Positions 6,824-14,245 of a stretch of 22,729 bases of DNA are shown here, in pieces. Under the pieces are notes generated by a model, which searched no databases, had not been told where the DNA came from, and was given only the letters and a program-made list of their open reading frames with translations. How positions within the stretch are numbered: position 1 is the stretch's first letter; the number at the start of each line of letters is the position of its first letter. The stretch lies in NCBI GenBank assembly GCA_934561335.1, contig CAKTGD010000006.1, positions 1-22,729 on the forward strand, given 5' to 3'. Origin of the DNA: an uncultured Oscillospiraceae bacterium (GTDB taxonomy: Bacteria > Bacillota_A > Clostridia > Oscillospirales > Oscillospiraceae). A program made the translations under genes and the position numbers.

Positions 6824-7231
6824 ATGACGACCATCTGCCAACGGCTGCATCGGGGAGAGGATCTGCTGGTGTCCATTCGGCGTATTTGCCGGGAGCATCA
6901 TATTGCTGCCGGTGTGGTCCTATCCGGGGTGGGATGCCTGTCCCGCGCCGTGCTGCGGGATGCCGATGGCGTTACATGCCGCACCGTGGAAGCCCACTGC
7001 GAGATCCTGTCGCTGATGGGGACTGTCAGCGAGGAACGGTGCCACCTGCATATTGCCCTGAGCCGACAGGGGCTGGGTGCTTTCGGCGGACACCTGAAGG
7101 AAGGGTGTATCATCAATACCACCTGTGAGCTGGTAATCGGTGTGCTGGATGGCTGGCAATACGGCGTGGAGCAGGACGATATGACCGGCTATGACGAAAT
7201 CATATTTGAAAGGACTGAGACGTATGTATAA
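6824..7231 (+). CDS. PPC-domain (DUF296) protein
   Basis: A 135-residue single-domain protein of the PPC/DUF296 family (the plant-and-prokaryote conserved domain found alone in bacteria and joined to AT-hooks in plants). The family core is visible: VVLSGVGCLSRAVLRD, then HLHIAL (74-79) and GGHLKEGCIINTTCELVI (88-105). His74, His76 and His90 are the conserved histidines that bind metal in characterised structures. Bacterial members form trimers; they are commonly labelled DNA-binding, though the single domain has no AT-hook here and its role is unclear. The ATG has AGGAGG at good spacing. The gene overlaps the next one by eight bases, so the two are translationally linked. Confidence 0.9.
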   Translation: MTTICQRLHRGEDLLVSIRRICREHHIAAGVVLSGVGCLSRAVLRDADGVTCRTVEAHCEILSLMGTVSEERCHLHIALSRQGLGAFGGHLKEGCIINTTCELVIGVLDGWQYGVEQDDMTGYDEIIFERTETYV

Positions 7232-7700
7232 CTCCACTCTCTGCTATATCGAAAATCCAAAGGGCGAATACCTGATGCTGCACCGCATCAAGAAAGAAAA
7301 TGATGTAAACCACAACAAATGGGTGGGGGTAGGCGGCAAGTTTGAGGCGGATGAAAGCCCCGAGGAGTGCGTGCTGCGGGAAACGCTGGAGGAAACCGGC
7401 CTGACGCTGACCGAATACCGCTATCGCGGTCTGGTGACCTTTGTATCCGACCGGTGGGAGACTGAATACATGCATGTGTTTACCGCCACGGGCTGGACAG
7501 GTACGCTGCGTGAATGCAATGAGGGCGTTCTGGAGTGGATTCATAAGGATGAACTGATGACCTTGCCTCTGTGGTCTGGGGACAAACTGTTTCTGGAAAA
7601 GATCCATGACCCGGACACGCCGTTCTTTTCCATGAAGCTGTGCTACGAGGGGGAGCGGCTGGCCTATGCCGCGCTTGATGGCAAAGAATTGACGGTATAA
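7224..7700 (+). CDS. Nudix hydrolase, 8-oxo-dGTP diphosphatase-like
   Basis: A 158-residue Nudix hydrolase. The Nudix box G-x5-E-x7-RE-x2-EE-x-G-L fits exactly at residues 38-60, with the metal-binding glutamates in RETLEETGL. The family cleaves nucleoside diphosphates linked to another group; the overall shape (STLCYIENPKGEYLMLHR, NKWVGVGGKFE, then LPLWSGDKLFLE) resembles the MutT/MTH1-type enzymes that remove 8-oxo-dGTP, so this is the likeliest substrate but not proven. The frame opens at 7191, but ATG 7224 is preferred because AAAGGA lies about nine bases before it and similarity begins there. It overlaps the end of the PPC gene and ends at a strong terminator. Confidence 0.88.
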   Translation: MYNSTLCYIENPKGEYLMLHRIKKENDVNHNKWVGVGGKFEADESPEECVLRETLEETGLTLTEYRYRGLVTFVSDRWETEYMHVFTATGWTGTLRECNEGVLEWIHKDELMTLPLWSGDKLFLEKIHDPDTPFFSMKLCYEGERLAYAALDGKELTV

Positions 7701-7705
7701 TGCAA

Positions 7706-7739
7706 AACGGCGAACAGCATATGCTGTTCGCCGTTTTTT
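7706..7739 (+). terminator. Terminator after the Nudix gene
   Basis: A 30-base perfect palindrome, arms AACGGCGAACAGCAT and ATGCTGTTCGCCGTT, followed by a T-run ending at 7739. Four T bases also follow on the minus strand, but no gene arrives from that side. Confidence 0.88.
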
Positions 7740-7814
7740 GACCGTCTGCTTTCGGCGAAATAGCCAAAGACAATTTGAAAAACTGTTGGAGTCACCAAAA
7801 TTATCCAAACTGCA

Positions 7815-7843
7815 TTGACACGCCCTGTGAAAGTTGTTAGTAT
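7815..7843 (+). promoter_or_regulatory. Promoter of the LacI-family regulator gene
   Basis: TTGACA (7815-7820), 17 bases, TAGTAT (7838-7843). Transcription would begin near 7850, just ahead of the two palindromes at 7859-7884, so a bound repressor would block this promoter. Confidence 0.75.
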
Positions 7844-7858
7844 TATATCGCTTGGTAC

Positions 7859-7884
7859 TGAAAACGTTTTCGGTAACGTTACCG
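7859..7884 (+). promoter_or_regulatory. Tandem operator palindromes for a LacI-type repressor
   Basis: Two perfect palindromes lie side by side: GAAAACGTTTTC (7860-7871) and CGGTAACGTTACCG (7871-7884). Both have the central CG and ACGTT core of LacI/MalR/CcpA operators, and their centres are 12 bases apart, about one helical turn. The first also resembles a catabolite-responsive element (cre). They fit autorepression of the regulator gene, CcpA control, or both. Confidence 0.65.
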
Positions 7885-7923
7885 GGATCGTTGCCAAACG
7901 CATCACGAGTAGGAGGGACCAGC

Positions 7924-8937
7924 GTGACCATCAAGGATATCGCCCGCATCAGCGGCGTCAGTATCACCACGGTCTCCCGTGTGCTCAACAACCGCCCCGA
8001 CGTCAGCGACGAAAGCCGCCGCCGTGTGCTGGAAGTGATCGAGAGCAACAACTATATCCCCAACAATTCCGCCCGCGATCTGGTCAGAACCCGGTCCGAT
8101 GCCATCGGCCTGATGGTGCGCGGCGTGTCCAATCCGTTCTATACCGATATCATTCGCGCCGCAGAAGAGGCCATCACCGCCCGGGGCTATACCATGGTCA
8201 TGCAGCAGATCGGCGCCTGTGACGATGAGCTGAAGCGCGCCGCCATCATGGAGCGGGAAAAGCGCCTGCGGGGCATAATCCTTCTGGGAGGACGATTCGA
8301 CTATACCGCCGCGGATCTGGCGATGCTGAATATTCCGTTTGTGTGCTGCTCCTTTGCCAACCATTACGGTACGTTGGATCCGGCCGACTACTCCTCGGTG
8401 TCCATTCCCGATAAAGAGACCGCCTATCAGGCGGTGCGCTATCTGATCGACAGCGGTCACCGCCGGATTGCCGCCCTGATTACCAGTCCCGATGACCGCT
8501 CGATCAGCCAGCTGCGGTATGAGGGCTATGTGCAGGCGCTGCGTGAAGCGTCTCTTCCGGTAGAGCCTTCGCTGGTAATCTGTACGGATACCTTCAATAT
8601 TCAGGGTGCCTACCGGGCTATGAACAGCGCGCTGGATAACGGCACTGCGTTTACGGCGGTGTTTGCCATCTCCGACAACATGGCCATCGGCGCCATGCGG
8701 GCCTTGCGTGAGCATGGCCGCGCCATACCGGACGGCTGCTCGGTGATCGCCATCGACGGCATTGAGGTGTCTGATTATATTGATCCTCCCCTCACTACGC
8801 TGTGCCAGCCTATGGAGGAGATGGGGCACCACAGTGCGGAGATTTTGCTGGATATGGTGGAAAAGCACGGCGGGAACCGCCATGAGACGCTGCCCACCCG
8901 GCTGCGGCTCGGCGCCAGCGTGAAAAAGCTGGTTTGA
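7924..8937 (+). CDS. LacI-family transcriptional regulator (probable maltose regulator)
   Basis: A 337-residue repressor. Residues 2-25 are the LacI helix-turn-helix (TIKDIARISGVSITTVSRVL), 45-58 the hinge (IPNNSARDLV), and the rest the periplasmic-binding-protein-like effector domain (AIGLMVRGVSNPFYTDII ... GIEVSDYIDPPLTTLCQP). The GTG at 7924 is preferred over upstream starts because AGGAGGGA precedes it and the DNA-binding domain begins there. It sits at the head of a sugar-uptake locus with MalQ, so a maltose or maltodextrin ligand (MalR-like role) is inferred. Operator-like palindromes precede this gene and another ACGTT site covers its stop codon just before the binding-protein gene, so it likely controls both. 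Confidence 0.92.
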   Translation: MTIKDIARISGVSITTVSRVLNNRPDVSDESRRRVLEVIESNNYIPNNSARDLVRTRSDAIGLMVRGVSNPFYTDIIRAAEEAITARGYTMVMQQIGACDDELKRAAIMEREKRLRGIILLGGRFDYTAADLAMLNIPFVCCSFANHYGTLDPADYSSVSIPDKETAYQAVRYLIDSGHRRIAALITSPDDRSISQLRYEGYVQALREASLPVEPSLVICTDTFNIQGAYRAMNSALDNGTAFTAVFAISDNMAIGAMRALREHGRAIPDGCSVIAIDGIEVSDYIDPPLTTLCQPMEEMGHHSAEILLDMVEKHGGNRHETLPTRLRLGASVKKLV

Positions 8938-8972
8938 AACGTTTTTTACAGTGTATACTGTGAAAATAAAAT
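8934..8972 (+). promoter_or_regulatory. Promoter and operator of the sugar-binding-protein gene
   Basis: TTTACA (8945-8950), 16 bases, TAAAAT (8967-8972) is the best promoter. TTGAAACGTTTTTT (8934-8947), with the palindromic core AAACGTTT (8937-8944), matches the arms of the palindrome at 7860-7871, overlaps the regulator's stop codon and touches the -35 element. A bound LacI-type protein would occlude the promoter. A TATACT at 8954-8959 has no well-spaced -35. Confidence 0.5.
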
Positions 8973-8995
8973 CTTAAATAAGGAGATCAATCAAC

Positions 8996-10291
8996 ATGAA
9001 AAAGTTTCTTGCACTGATTCTTGCTTTGGTAATGGCTCTGTCTCTGGTCGCCTGCGGCGAGCAGAAGCAGCCCGATGCCGACCCCAACGAGGGCGGCGAT
9101 GCCGCTGCCGGCAAAGTATTCTACCTGAACTTCAAGCCTGAACAGGATGAGGATTGGCAGAATCTGGCCAAGGCTTACACCGAGGAGACCGGTGTGCCCG
9201 TCACCGTGGTGACCGCTGCCTCCGGTACTTACGAGGAGACCCTGATGGCCGACATGGCCAAGACCGATGCGCCTACCCTGTTCCAGGTGAACGGCCCCGT
9301 GGGTCTGGCCAACTGGAAGGATTACTGCTATGACCTGAGCGGCTCCGCCGTGTACGGTGAGCTGACCAGCGATGACTTCGCCCTGAAAGAGGACGGCACC
9401 GTTTACGGCATCGCTTACGTCATCGAGTCCTATGGCCTGATCGTTAACAAGACCCTGCTGGAGAAGGCCGGCTACACCATCGACGATATTCAGTCCTTTG
9501 CCGATCTGAAGAAGGTTGCCGAGGATATCACCGCCCGCAAGGACGAACTGGGCTTTGCCGCTTTTACCTCCACCGGTATGGAATCCAGCTCTGACTGGCG
9601 CTTCAAGACCCATCTGGCCAACCTGCCCATCTACTTTGAGTATCAGGCTGACGGCATCGGCACCACCGAGGCCATCAAGGGCACCTATCTGGACAACTAC
9701 AAGAATATCTTCGACCTGTATATCAACAACAGCACCTGCGATCCTAAGGATCTGGCCGGCAAGACCGGCACCGACGCTGAGAACGAGTTCCTGAACGGTG
9801 AGGCCGTGTTCTTCCAGAACGGTTCTTGGGAGTATAGCGCGCTGTCCGCCAAGTACAGCGACGATGAGATGGCCATGATCCCCATCTACATCGGCGTGGG
9901 CGACGAGGCCAAGCAGGGCCTGTGCACCGGCACCGAGAACTACTGGTGCGTCAACAAGGATGCCAGCGAAGAGGATATCAAGGCGACGCTGGACTTCATG
10001 TACTGGTGTGTCACCTCTGATAAGGGCACCGAGTCTATGGCCAACGACATGGGCTTCGTGATTCCCTTCAAGGGCGCTCTGGAATCCAAGAACCTGTTCG
10101 TAAAGCAGGATAAGGAAATGACCGCCGCCGGCAAGACCCCCGTGTCCTGGAACTTCCCCACCATGCCCTCTGAGGAGTGGAAGAACGGCGTTGGCTCCGC
10201 GCTGACCGCCTATGCCGCCGGTACCGGCGACTGGGAGGCCGTCAAGACCGCCTTTGTGGATGGCTGGGCTTCCGAGTACGCAATGAAGTAA
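8996..10291 (+). CDS. Extracellular sugar-binding lipoprotein of an ABC importer (MalE-like)
   Basis: A 431-residue family 1 solute-binding protein. Residues 1-19 form a lipoprotein signal peptide with lipobox LVAC, Cys20 being the lipid anchor, followed by a polar linker (GEQKQPDADPNEGGDAAAG). The body has the fold-typical start VFYLNFKPEQDEDWQNLAKA and conserved stretches such as VNKTLLEKAGY and FFQNGSWEYSAL. It would capture sugar outside the membrane and pass it to the permeases at 10427 and 11278. AAGGAGAT lies before the ATG. A maltodextrin substrate is inferred from the downstream malQ, not from the protein itself. A strong hairpin after the gene probably allows higher expression than the permeases. 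Its codon use looks more biased (GGC, CTG, AAG) than its neighbours', as expected for an abundant protein. Confidence 0.92.
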   Translation: MKKFLALILALVMALSLVACGEQKQPDADPNEGGDAAAGKVFYLNFKPEQDEDWQNLAKAYTEETGVPVTVVTAASGTYEETLMADMAKTDAPTLFQVNGPVGLANWKDYCYDLSGSAVYGELTSDDFALKEDGTVYGIAYVIESYGLIVNKTLLEKAGYTIDDIQSFADLKKVAEDITARKDELGFAAFTSTGMESSSDWRFKTHLANLPIYFEYQADGIGTTEAIKGTYLDNYKNIFDLYINNSTCDPKDLAGKTGTDAENEFLNGEAVFFQNGSWEYSALSAKYSDDEMAMIPIYIGVGDEAKQGLCTGTENYWCVNKDASEEDIKATLDFMYWCVTSDKGTESMANDMGFVIPFKGALESKNLFVKQDKEMTAAGKTPVSWNFPTMPSEEWKNGVGSALTAYAAGTGDWEAVKTAFVDGWASEYAMK

Positions 10292-10311
10292 TCGCACCCT
10301 TTGATGCTTGC

Positions 10312-10340
10312 TGTGGGGTGGGCATATTGCCCGCCCCACA
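10312..10340 (+). terminator. Intercistronic hairpin after the binding-protein gene
   Basis: TGTGGGGTGGGC and GCCCGCCCCACA form a 12-base-pair stem (one wobble) around ATATT. No T-run follows, so it is unlikely to be a full terminator. In sugar ABC operons such structures protect the binding-protein mRNA from 3' decay and lower permease expression. Typed here as terminator-like; an mRNA-stabilising role is the better reading. Confidence 0.55.
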
Positions 10341-10426
10341 GTTCCCACATATCGGCCCATACCTGTGTGTCTCCCGGGGATATAGAGGCATGCGCCGAAA
10401 AATACAGTTGACCGGAGGTATCGCTC

Positions 10427-11278
10427 ATGCAGAAAAACATTCGCAAGTATTGGCCTATTTTTCTTCTGCCCACGCTGGCAGCCTTTCTGATCGGGTTTGT
10501 GATCCCGTTCTGCCAAGGATTGTATCTGTCCCTGTGCAAATTTACCACCATCAACAAGGCGACCTTTGTTGGGTTTTCCAATTATGTGAAAGCCTTTCAG
10601 GATCAACTGTTTGCCAATGCCTTCTGGTTTACGGCCAAGTTCACCGTGGTGTCCACGCTCCTTATCAATATACTGGCGTTGGGAATTGCCCTGCTGCTGA
10701 CCCGGAATATTAAGGGTACCACAGCCTTCCGCACGGTGTTCTTCATGCCCAACCTGATCGGCGGCATTGTGCTGGGCTATATCTGGCAGATCCTGCTCAA
10801 CTGTGTGCTTTCCCTGCTGGGTAAGCCGCTTCTGTCTCTGGACGCCACCTATGGCTATTGGGGACTGATTATACTGATGTGCTGGCAGCAGATCGGTTAC
10901 ATGATGATCATTTATATTGCGGGTCTGCAATCCATTCCCAATGACTATATTGAGGCGGCATATATTGACGGCGCTACGCCGTGGCAGACCTTCTGGAAGG
11001 TAAAGCTTCCCAATCTGATGCCCTCTATCACCATCTGCATGTTCCTGACGCTGACCAACTCCTTCAAGCTGTTTGACCAGAATCTGGCGCTGACCGGCGG
11101 TGAACCGGCACATGCCTCGGAGATGCTGGCGCTGAATATCTATCAGACATTCTATGTCCGCTCCGGTCCTCAGTGGAAGGGCATCGGCCAGGCGAAGGCT
11201 GTGCTGTTCTGCATTCTGGTGATTGCCATTTCCAGCCTGCAACTGAAGCTGACGAAATCCAAGGAGGTGCAGCAGTAA
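10427..11278 (+). CDS. Sugar ABC transporter permease, MalF type
   Basis: A 283-residue inner-membrane permease with about six hydrophobic segments, the first at residues 10-33 and the last at 257-272. The cytoplasmic EAA loop that docks on the ATPase is EAAYIDGATPWQTFWKVKLP (176-195). It would pair with the permease at 11278 and an MsmX-type ATPase. GGAGG precedes the ATG; the gene lies 135 bases after the binding-protein gene, past the hairpin, and its stop shares one base with the next start. The length is typical of the short MalF-type (UgpA/LacF-like) permeases, lacking the large periplasmic insert of E. coli MalF. Confidence 0.93.
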   Translation: MQKNIRKYWPIFLLPTLAAFLIGFVIPFCQGLYLSLCKFTTINKATFVGFSNYVKAFQDQLFANAFWFTAKFTVVSTLLINILALGIALLLTRNIKGTTAFRTVFFMPNLIGGIVLGYIWQILLNCVLSLLGKPLLSLDATYGYWGLIILMCWQQIGYMMIIYIAGLQSIPNDYIEAAYIDGATPWQTFWKVKLPNLMPSITICMFLTLTNSFKLFDQNLALTGGEPAHASEMLALNIYQTFYVRSGPQWKGIGQAKAVLFCILVIAISSLQLKLTKSKEVQQ

Positions 11279-12120
11279 TGAAAAAACGCAGCCGCGTCGT
11301 TAACGGTATCTGGGCGGCGGTACTGGCCGTTCTCAGCTTTGCTTGGATCTATCCCATTATTATGGTAATCAGCAACTCCTTCAAAAAGGAGAATGCCATC
11401 AGCACCAAGAGCGCCTTTCAATTTCCTGACGCTGAGAGCTTTGCAGGGTTTGATAATTTTGCCAATGCCATCGGCTCCAAGGGTTTTCTGGCAGCCTTTT
11501 TCAACAGCCTGCTCATCTCTGTGTCCTCCGTGCTGCTGATTTTGCTGTGCTGCTCCATGTGCGCATGGTTTATTACCCGCGTCAACACGAAAATTACCAA
11601 GTTTTGCTATTTTCTCTTTGTGTTTTCCATGGTTGTCCCCTTCCAGATGCTGATGTTTACATTGGCCAACCTGACGGATAAAACGCACTTGAATACGCCC
11701 TTCAACCTTTGCATTGTTTATCTGGGCTTTGGCGCGGGGCTGGCGGTATTCATGTTCTGCGGCTTTATGAAGTCCATTCCATTGGAGATTGAGGAAGCGG
11801 CCATGATTGATGGCTGCGGCCCCCTTCGCACCTTTTTCCTTGTGGTGCTCCCCATGCTCAAGCCTACGCTGGTCAGCGTCGGTATTCTGGAGACCATGTG
11901 GGTGTGGAACGACTATCTGCTGCCCTATCTGGTGCTGGATCGCACAAAGTACATGACCATTCCCATTCTGGTGCAGTATTTCCGCGGCGGTTACGGCAAG
12001 GTGGAAATGGGCCCCATGATGGCCTGTATCGTGTTGACGATTCTGCCCATCATTATTGTCTATATTCTGGGCCAGAAGCATATTATCAAGGGCGTGGCGG
12101 CCGGCGCCGTCAAGGGCTAA
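11278..12120 (+). CDS. Sugar ABC transporter permease, MalG type
   Basis: A 280-residue membrane protein, second permease of the importer. Hydrophobic segments begin at about residues 12, 76, 107, 145, 195 and 247. The EAA loop is EEAAMIDGCGPLRTFFLVVL (172-191). The ATG overlaps the stop of the preceding permease by one base (TAATG), with AAGGAGGTG upstream, so translation is coupled; the frame extends further upstream but this start is clear. No ATPase gene follows, unlike loci with a dedicated MalK. Confidence 0.93.
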   Translation: MKKRSRVVNGIWAAVLAVLSFAWIYPIIMVISNSFKKENAISTKSAFQFPDAESFAGFDNFANAIGSKGFLAAFFNSLLISVSSVLLILLCCSMCAWFITRVNTKITKFCYFLFVFSMVVPFQMLMFTLANLTDKTHLNTPFNLCIVYLGFGAGLAVFMFCGFMKSIPLEIEEAAMIDGCGPLRTFFLVVLPMLKPTLVSVGILETMWVWNDYLLPYLVLDRTKYMTIPILVQYFRGGYGKVEMGPMMACIVLTILPIIIVYILGQKHIIKGVAAGAVKG

Positions 12121-12298
12121 CGCATCCGGCAGGAAAGCAGATGATTTTGCTTCCAAAAAGCTGACGGTTCGCTGCGCACCTTTGGTACTTGCCGGGCCGA
12201 GAGATATTTTTGCCACGTCCACGCCGCATCAAAAAATGACAGAACCGCTTCGCAGCTGCGGGCGCGAACGCTGCTTTTGCCTGTTTTCGACCATCCGC

Positions 12299-12325
12299 AG
12301 TGTGGGGCAGGAACTGCCCCACACT
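12299..12325 (+). terminator. Intercistronic hairpin between the permease genes and malQ
   Basis: AGTGTGGGGCAG and CTGCCCCACACT make a perfect 12-base-pair stem with the loop GAA. Only TTGTAT follows, a poor T-run, so it may terminate partly or protect mRNA ends. It shares the TGTGGGG/CCCCACA arms with the hairpin at 10312-10340. The rest of the 256-base gap before malQ shows no gene and no convincing promoter. Confidence 0.5.
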
Positions 12326-12376
12326 TGTATCGTACCATAACAATCATCATTCTGAATCGAGAGAAGAATTACTATT

Positions 12377-13939
12377 ATGAAACGTTCCAGTGGTATTTTG
12401 CTTGCCATCTCCTCCTTGCCCTCTCCCTACGGCATCGGCACATTGGGTAAGGCGGCCTATGATTTTGCCGATTTTCTCCACGCCGCCGGCCAGAAATACT
12501 GGCAGATGCTGCCCCTTGGCCCTACCAGTTACGGAGATTCCCCCTATCAGAGCTTTTCTACCTTTGCCGGCAATCCCTATTTTATCGATCTGGATATGCT
12601 GCTTGACGACGGATTGCTGAAAAAGAGCGAAGTTTCCAAGTGTCAGTGGGGTACCGAGCCACGGTATGTGGACTACGGCAAGATCTACGAAAGCCGCTTC
12701 AAGGTGCTGGCCATTGCCAAAAAGCGGGGCTGGCAGCGGGATGCCGAGGCGGTGGCCGCCTTCCGGCAGGAGAATAGCCGCTGGCTGGAGGACTATGCCC
12801 TCTACATGGCCTGCAAGCGTCATTTCGGTATGAAGTCATGGACGCAGTGGCCTGATCAGGCGCTGCGCCTGCGAAAAACGCCGGAGGTGCTGGAGCAATA
12901 CCGTACCCAGCTGCGAGAAGATGTAGAACTGTTTATCTATATCCAGTTTCTGTTTTTCCGCCAGTGGACGGCCCTGCGGACGTATCTGCACAAGCTGGAT
13001 ATTCAGGTGATCGGCGACCTGCCTATTTATGTGCCTCTGGACAGCGCCGACGTGTGGGCCGAGCCCCAGTTTTTCCAGATGGATGAGCAATGTATTCCCA
13101 CCGCTGTCAGCGGTGTGCCGCCTGATTATTTCAGCGAGGATGGCCAGCTCTGGGGAACGCCGCTGTATCGCTGGGATGCGATGGAGTCTGACGGCTACGG
13201 CTGGTGGATCCGCCGCATCGACGGCGCTGGTAAGCTGTATGACGTGATCCGCATCGATCACTTCCGGGGACTGGATACCTATTGGGCCGTCCCCTACGGC
13301 GAGACGACCGCCCGCAACGGCCAATGGTGTCAGGGGCCCGGCATGTCGCTGGTCAGCGCGCTGACCGGCTGGTTCCCCCAGATGGAGTTCATTGCCGAGG
13401 ACTTGGGCTATCCTACGCCCAGTGTGCAGCAGCTGCTGCACGATTCCGGCTGGCCCGGCATGAAGGTGCTGGAATTTGCCTTTGACTCACGGGACACCAG
13501 CAACTACCTGCCCCACACCTATCCCCGGCATTGTGTGTGCTACACCGGTACCCACGACAACAGCCCGCTGGCGCTGTGGCGGCAGGAAGCCTCCGGCGAG
13601 GATATCGCCTATGCCCGGCGCTATCTGGGGCTCAATGAAGAGGAAGGCTTCCATTGGGGTGTCCTGCGTGGCGGACAGAGCAGCGTGGCTGACCTGTTCG
13701 TGGCGCAGATGCAGGATTATCTGGGGCTGGGTCAGTTCCACCGCATGAATACCCCCGGCATCCCCGAAGGAAACTGGCAGTGGCGTCTGCTGCCCGGTGA
13801 GCTGACACCGGCGCTGGCGGCGAAGATCTACAGCATGACCCTGATGTACGGTCGTACCCAGCGCCGCAGTGCGGAAAACGAACAAGCACAGAAAGACAGG
13901 GAAAAGGAAGCGGCTTCTGCGCCCGATGTACGGCAATAA
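12377..13939 (+). CDS. malQ: 4-alpha-glucanotransferase (amylomaltase)
   Basis: A 520-residue GH77 enzyme that transfers glucan chains between maltodextrins, releasing glucose. Visible signatures: SSLPSPYGIGTLG near the N-terminus, LPLGPTSYGDSPYQSFS (46-62), the nucleophile Asp294 in IRIDHFRG, the acid/base Glu341 in EFIAEDLG, and the stabilising Asp394 in YTGTHDNS. All three catalytic carboxylates are present and length matches bacterial MalQ. A charged tail (about 493-520, EQAQKDREKEAAS) extends past the conserved domain. The ribosome binding site is weak (GAGAGAAG), and a hairpin and 256 bases separate it from the permeases. It is cytosolic and would process maltodextrins brought in by the importer; it is the main reason for assigning the locus to maltodextrins. 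Confidence 0.96.
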   Translation: MKRSSGILLAISSLPSPYGIGTLGKAAYDFADFLHAAGQKYWQMLPLGPTSYGDSPYQSFSTFAGNPYFIDLDMLLDDGLLKKSEVSKCQWGTEPRYVDYGKIYESRFKVLAIAKKRGWQRDAEAVAAFRQENSRWLEDYALYMACKRHFGMKSWTQWPDQALRLRKTPEVLEQYRTQLREDVELFIYIQFLFFRQWTALRTYLHKLDIQVIGDLPIYVPLDSADVWAEPQFFQMDEQCIPTAVSGVPPDYFSEDGQLWGTPLYRWDAMESDGYGWWIRRIDGAGKLYDVIRIDHFRGLDTYWAVPYGETTARNGQWCQGPGMSLVSALTGWFPQMEFIAEDLGYPTPSVQQLLHDSGWPGMKVLEFAFDSRDTSNYLPHTYPRHCVCYTGTHDNSPLALWRQEASGEDIAYARRYLGLNEEEGFHWGVLRGGQSSVADLFVAQMQDYLGLGQFHRMNTPGIPEGNWQWRLLPGELTPALAAKIYSMTLMYGRTQRRSAENEQAQKDREKEAASAPDVRQ

Positions 13940-14012
13940 ACAGCGTTCTTTTCGATCTCTGCCGGCAGCTATATAAAAGCGCATGGCGGATCGACTGACC
14001 AATCCAAAAAGG

Positions 14013-14054
14013 ACCTGCCACAGCTCTTTGTCAAAGAGCTGTGGCAGGTTTTTT
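14013..14054 (+). terminator. Terminator after malQ
   Basis: ACCTGCCACAGCTCTTTG (14013-14030) is the exact inverse of 14032-14049, and six T bases follow from 14049. This ends the sugar locus. On the minus strand the stem is followed by CCTTTTT, so it could act both ways. The rest of the 306-base gap before the MATE gene holds the promoter at 14138 and a small dyad at 14078-14091. Confidence 0.9.
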
Positions 14055-14137
14055 GCTTGATATGGAGCCTTTCGGTAGACGTTGTGACGTCCAAAAAGGT
14101 CTTGTTGAGTGAAAGCTGGTCCGCAGAGACAGACTAC

Positions 14138-14166
14138 TTGATTTTTTATCGAAAAGCCCCTATAAT
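14138..14166 (+). promoter_or_regulatory. Promoter of the MATE exporter gene
   Basis: TTGATT, 17 bases, TATAAT: perfect -10 and good -35 with ideal spacing. It gives a leader of about 70 bases before the start at 14246. Confidence 0.75.
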
Positions 14167-14245
14167 GGAAATACTTTAGGCAAAAAGAGCGCTTATCTTT
14201 TGTCGCAACGGTCTCGTGATGGTGGAGTAAGAGGAGGGGGTTACC

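Noticed and set aside
8951..8964. ACAGT-GTAT-ACTGT dyad near the binding-protein promoter as a second operator
   Set aside because: Arms are only five bases and it lies within the promoter spacer; the AAACGTTT site fits the LacI family much better.
8987..11242. Open frame of 751 codons on the minus strand across the sugar-binding protein and first permease genes
   Set aside because: Composition is the usual Gly/His/Gln/Val-rich antisense type, no ribosome binding site or domain, and both plus-strand genes are unmistakable.
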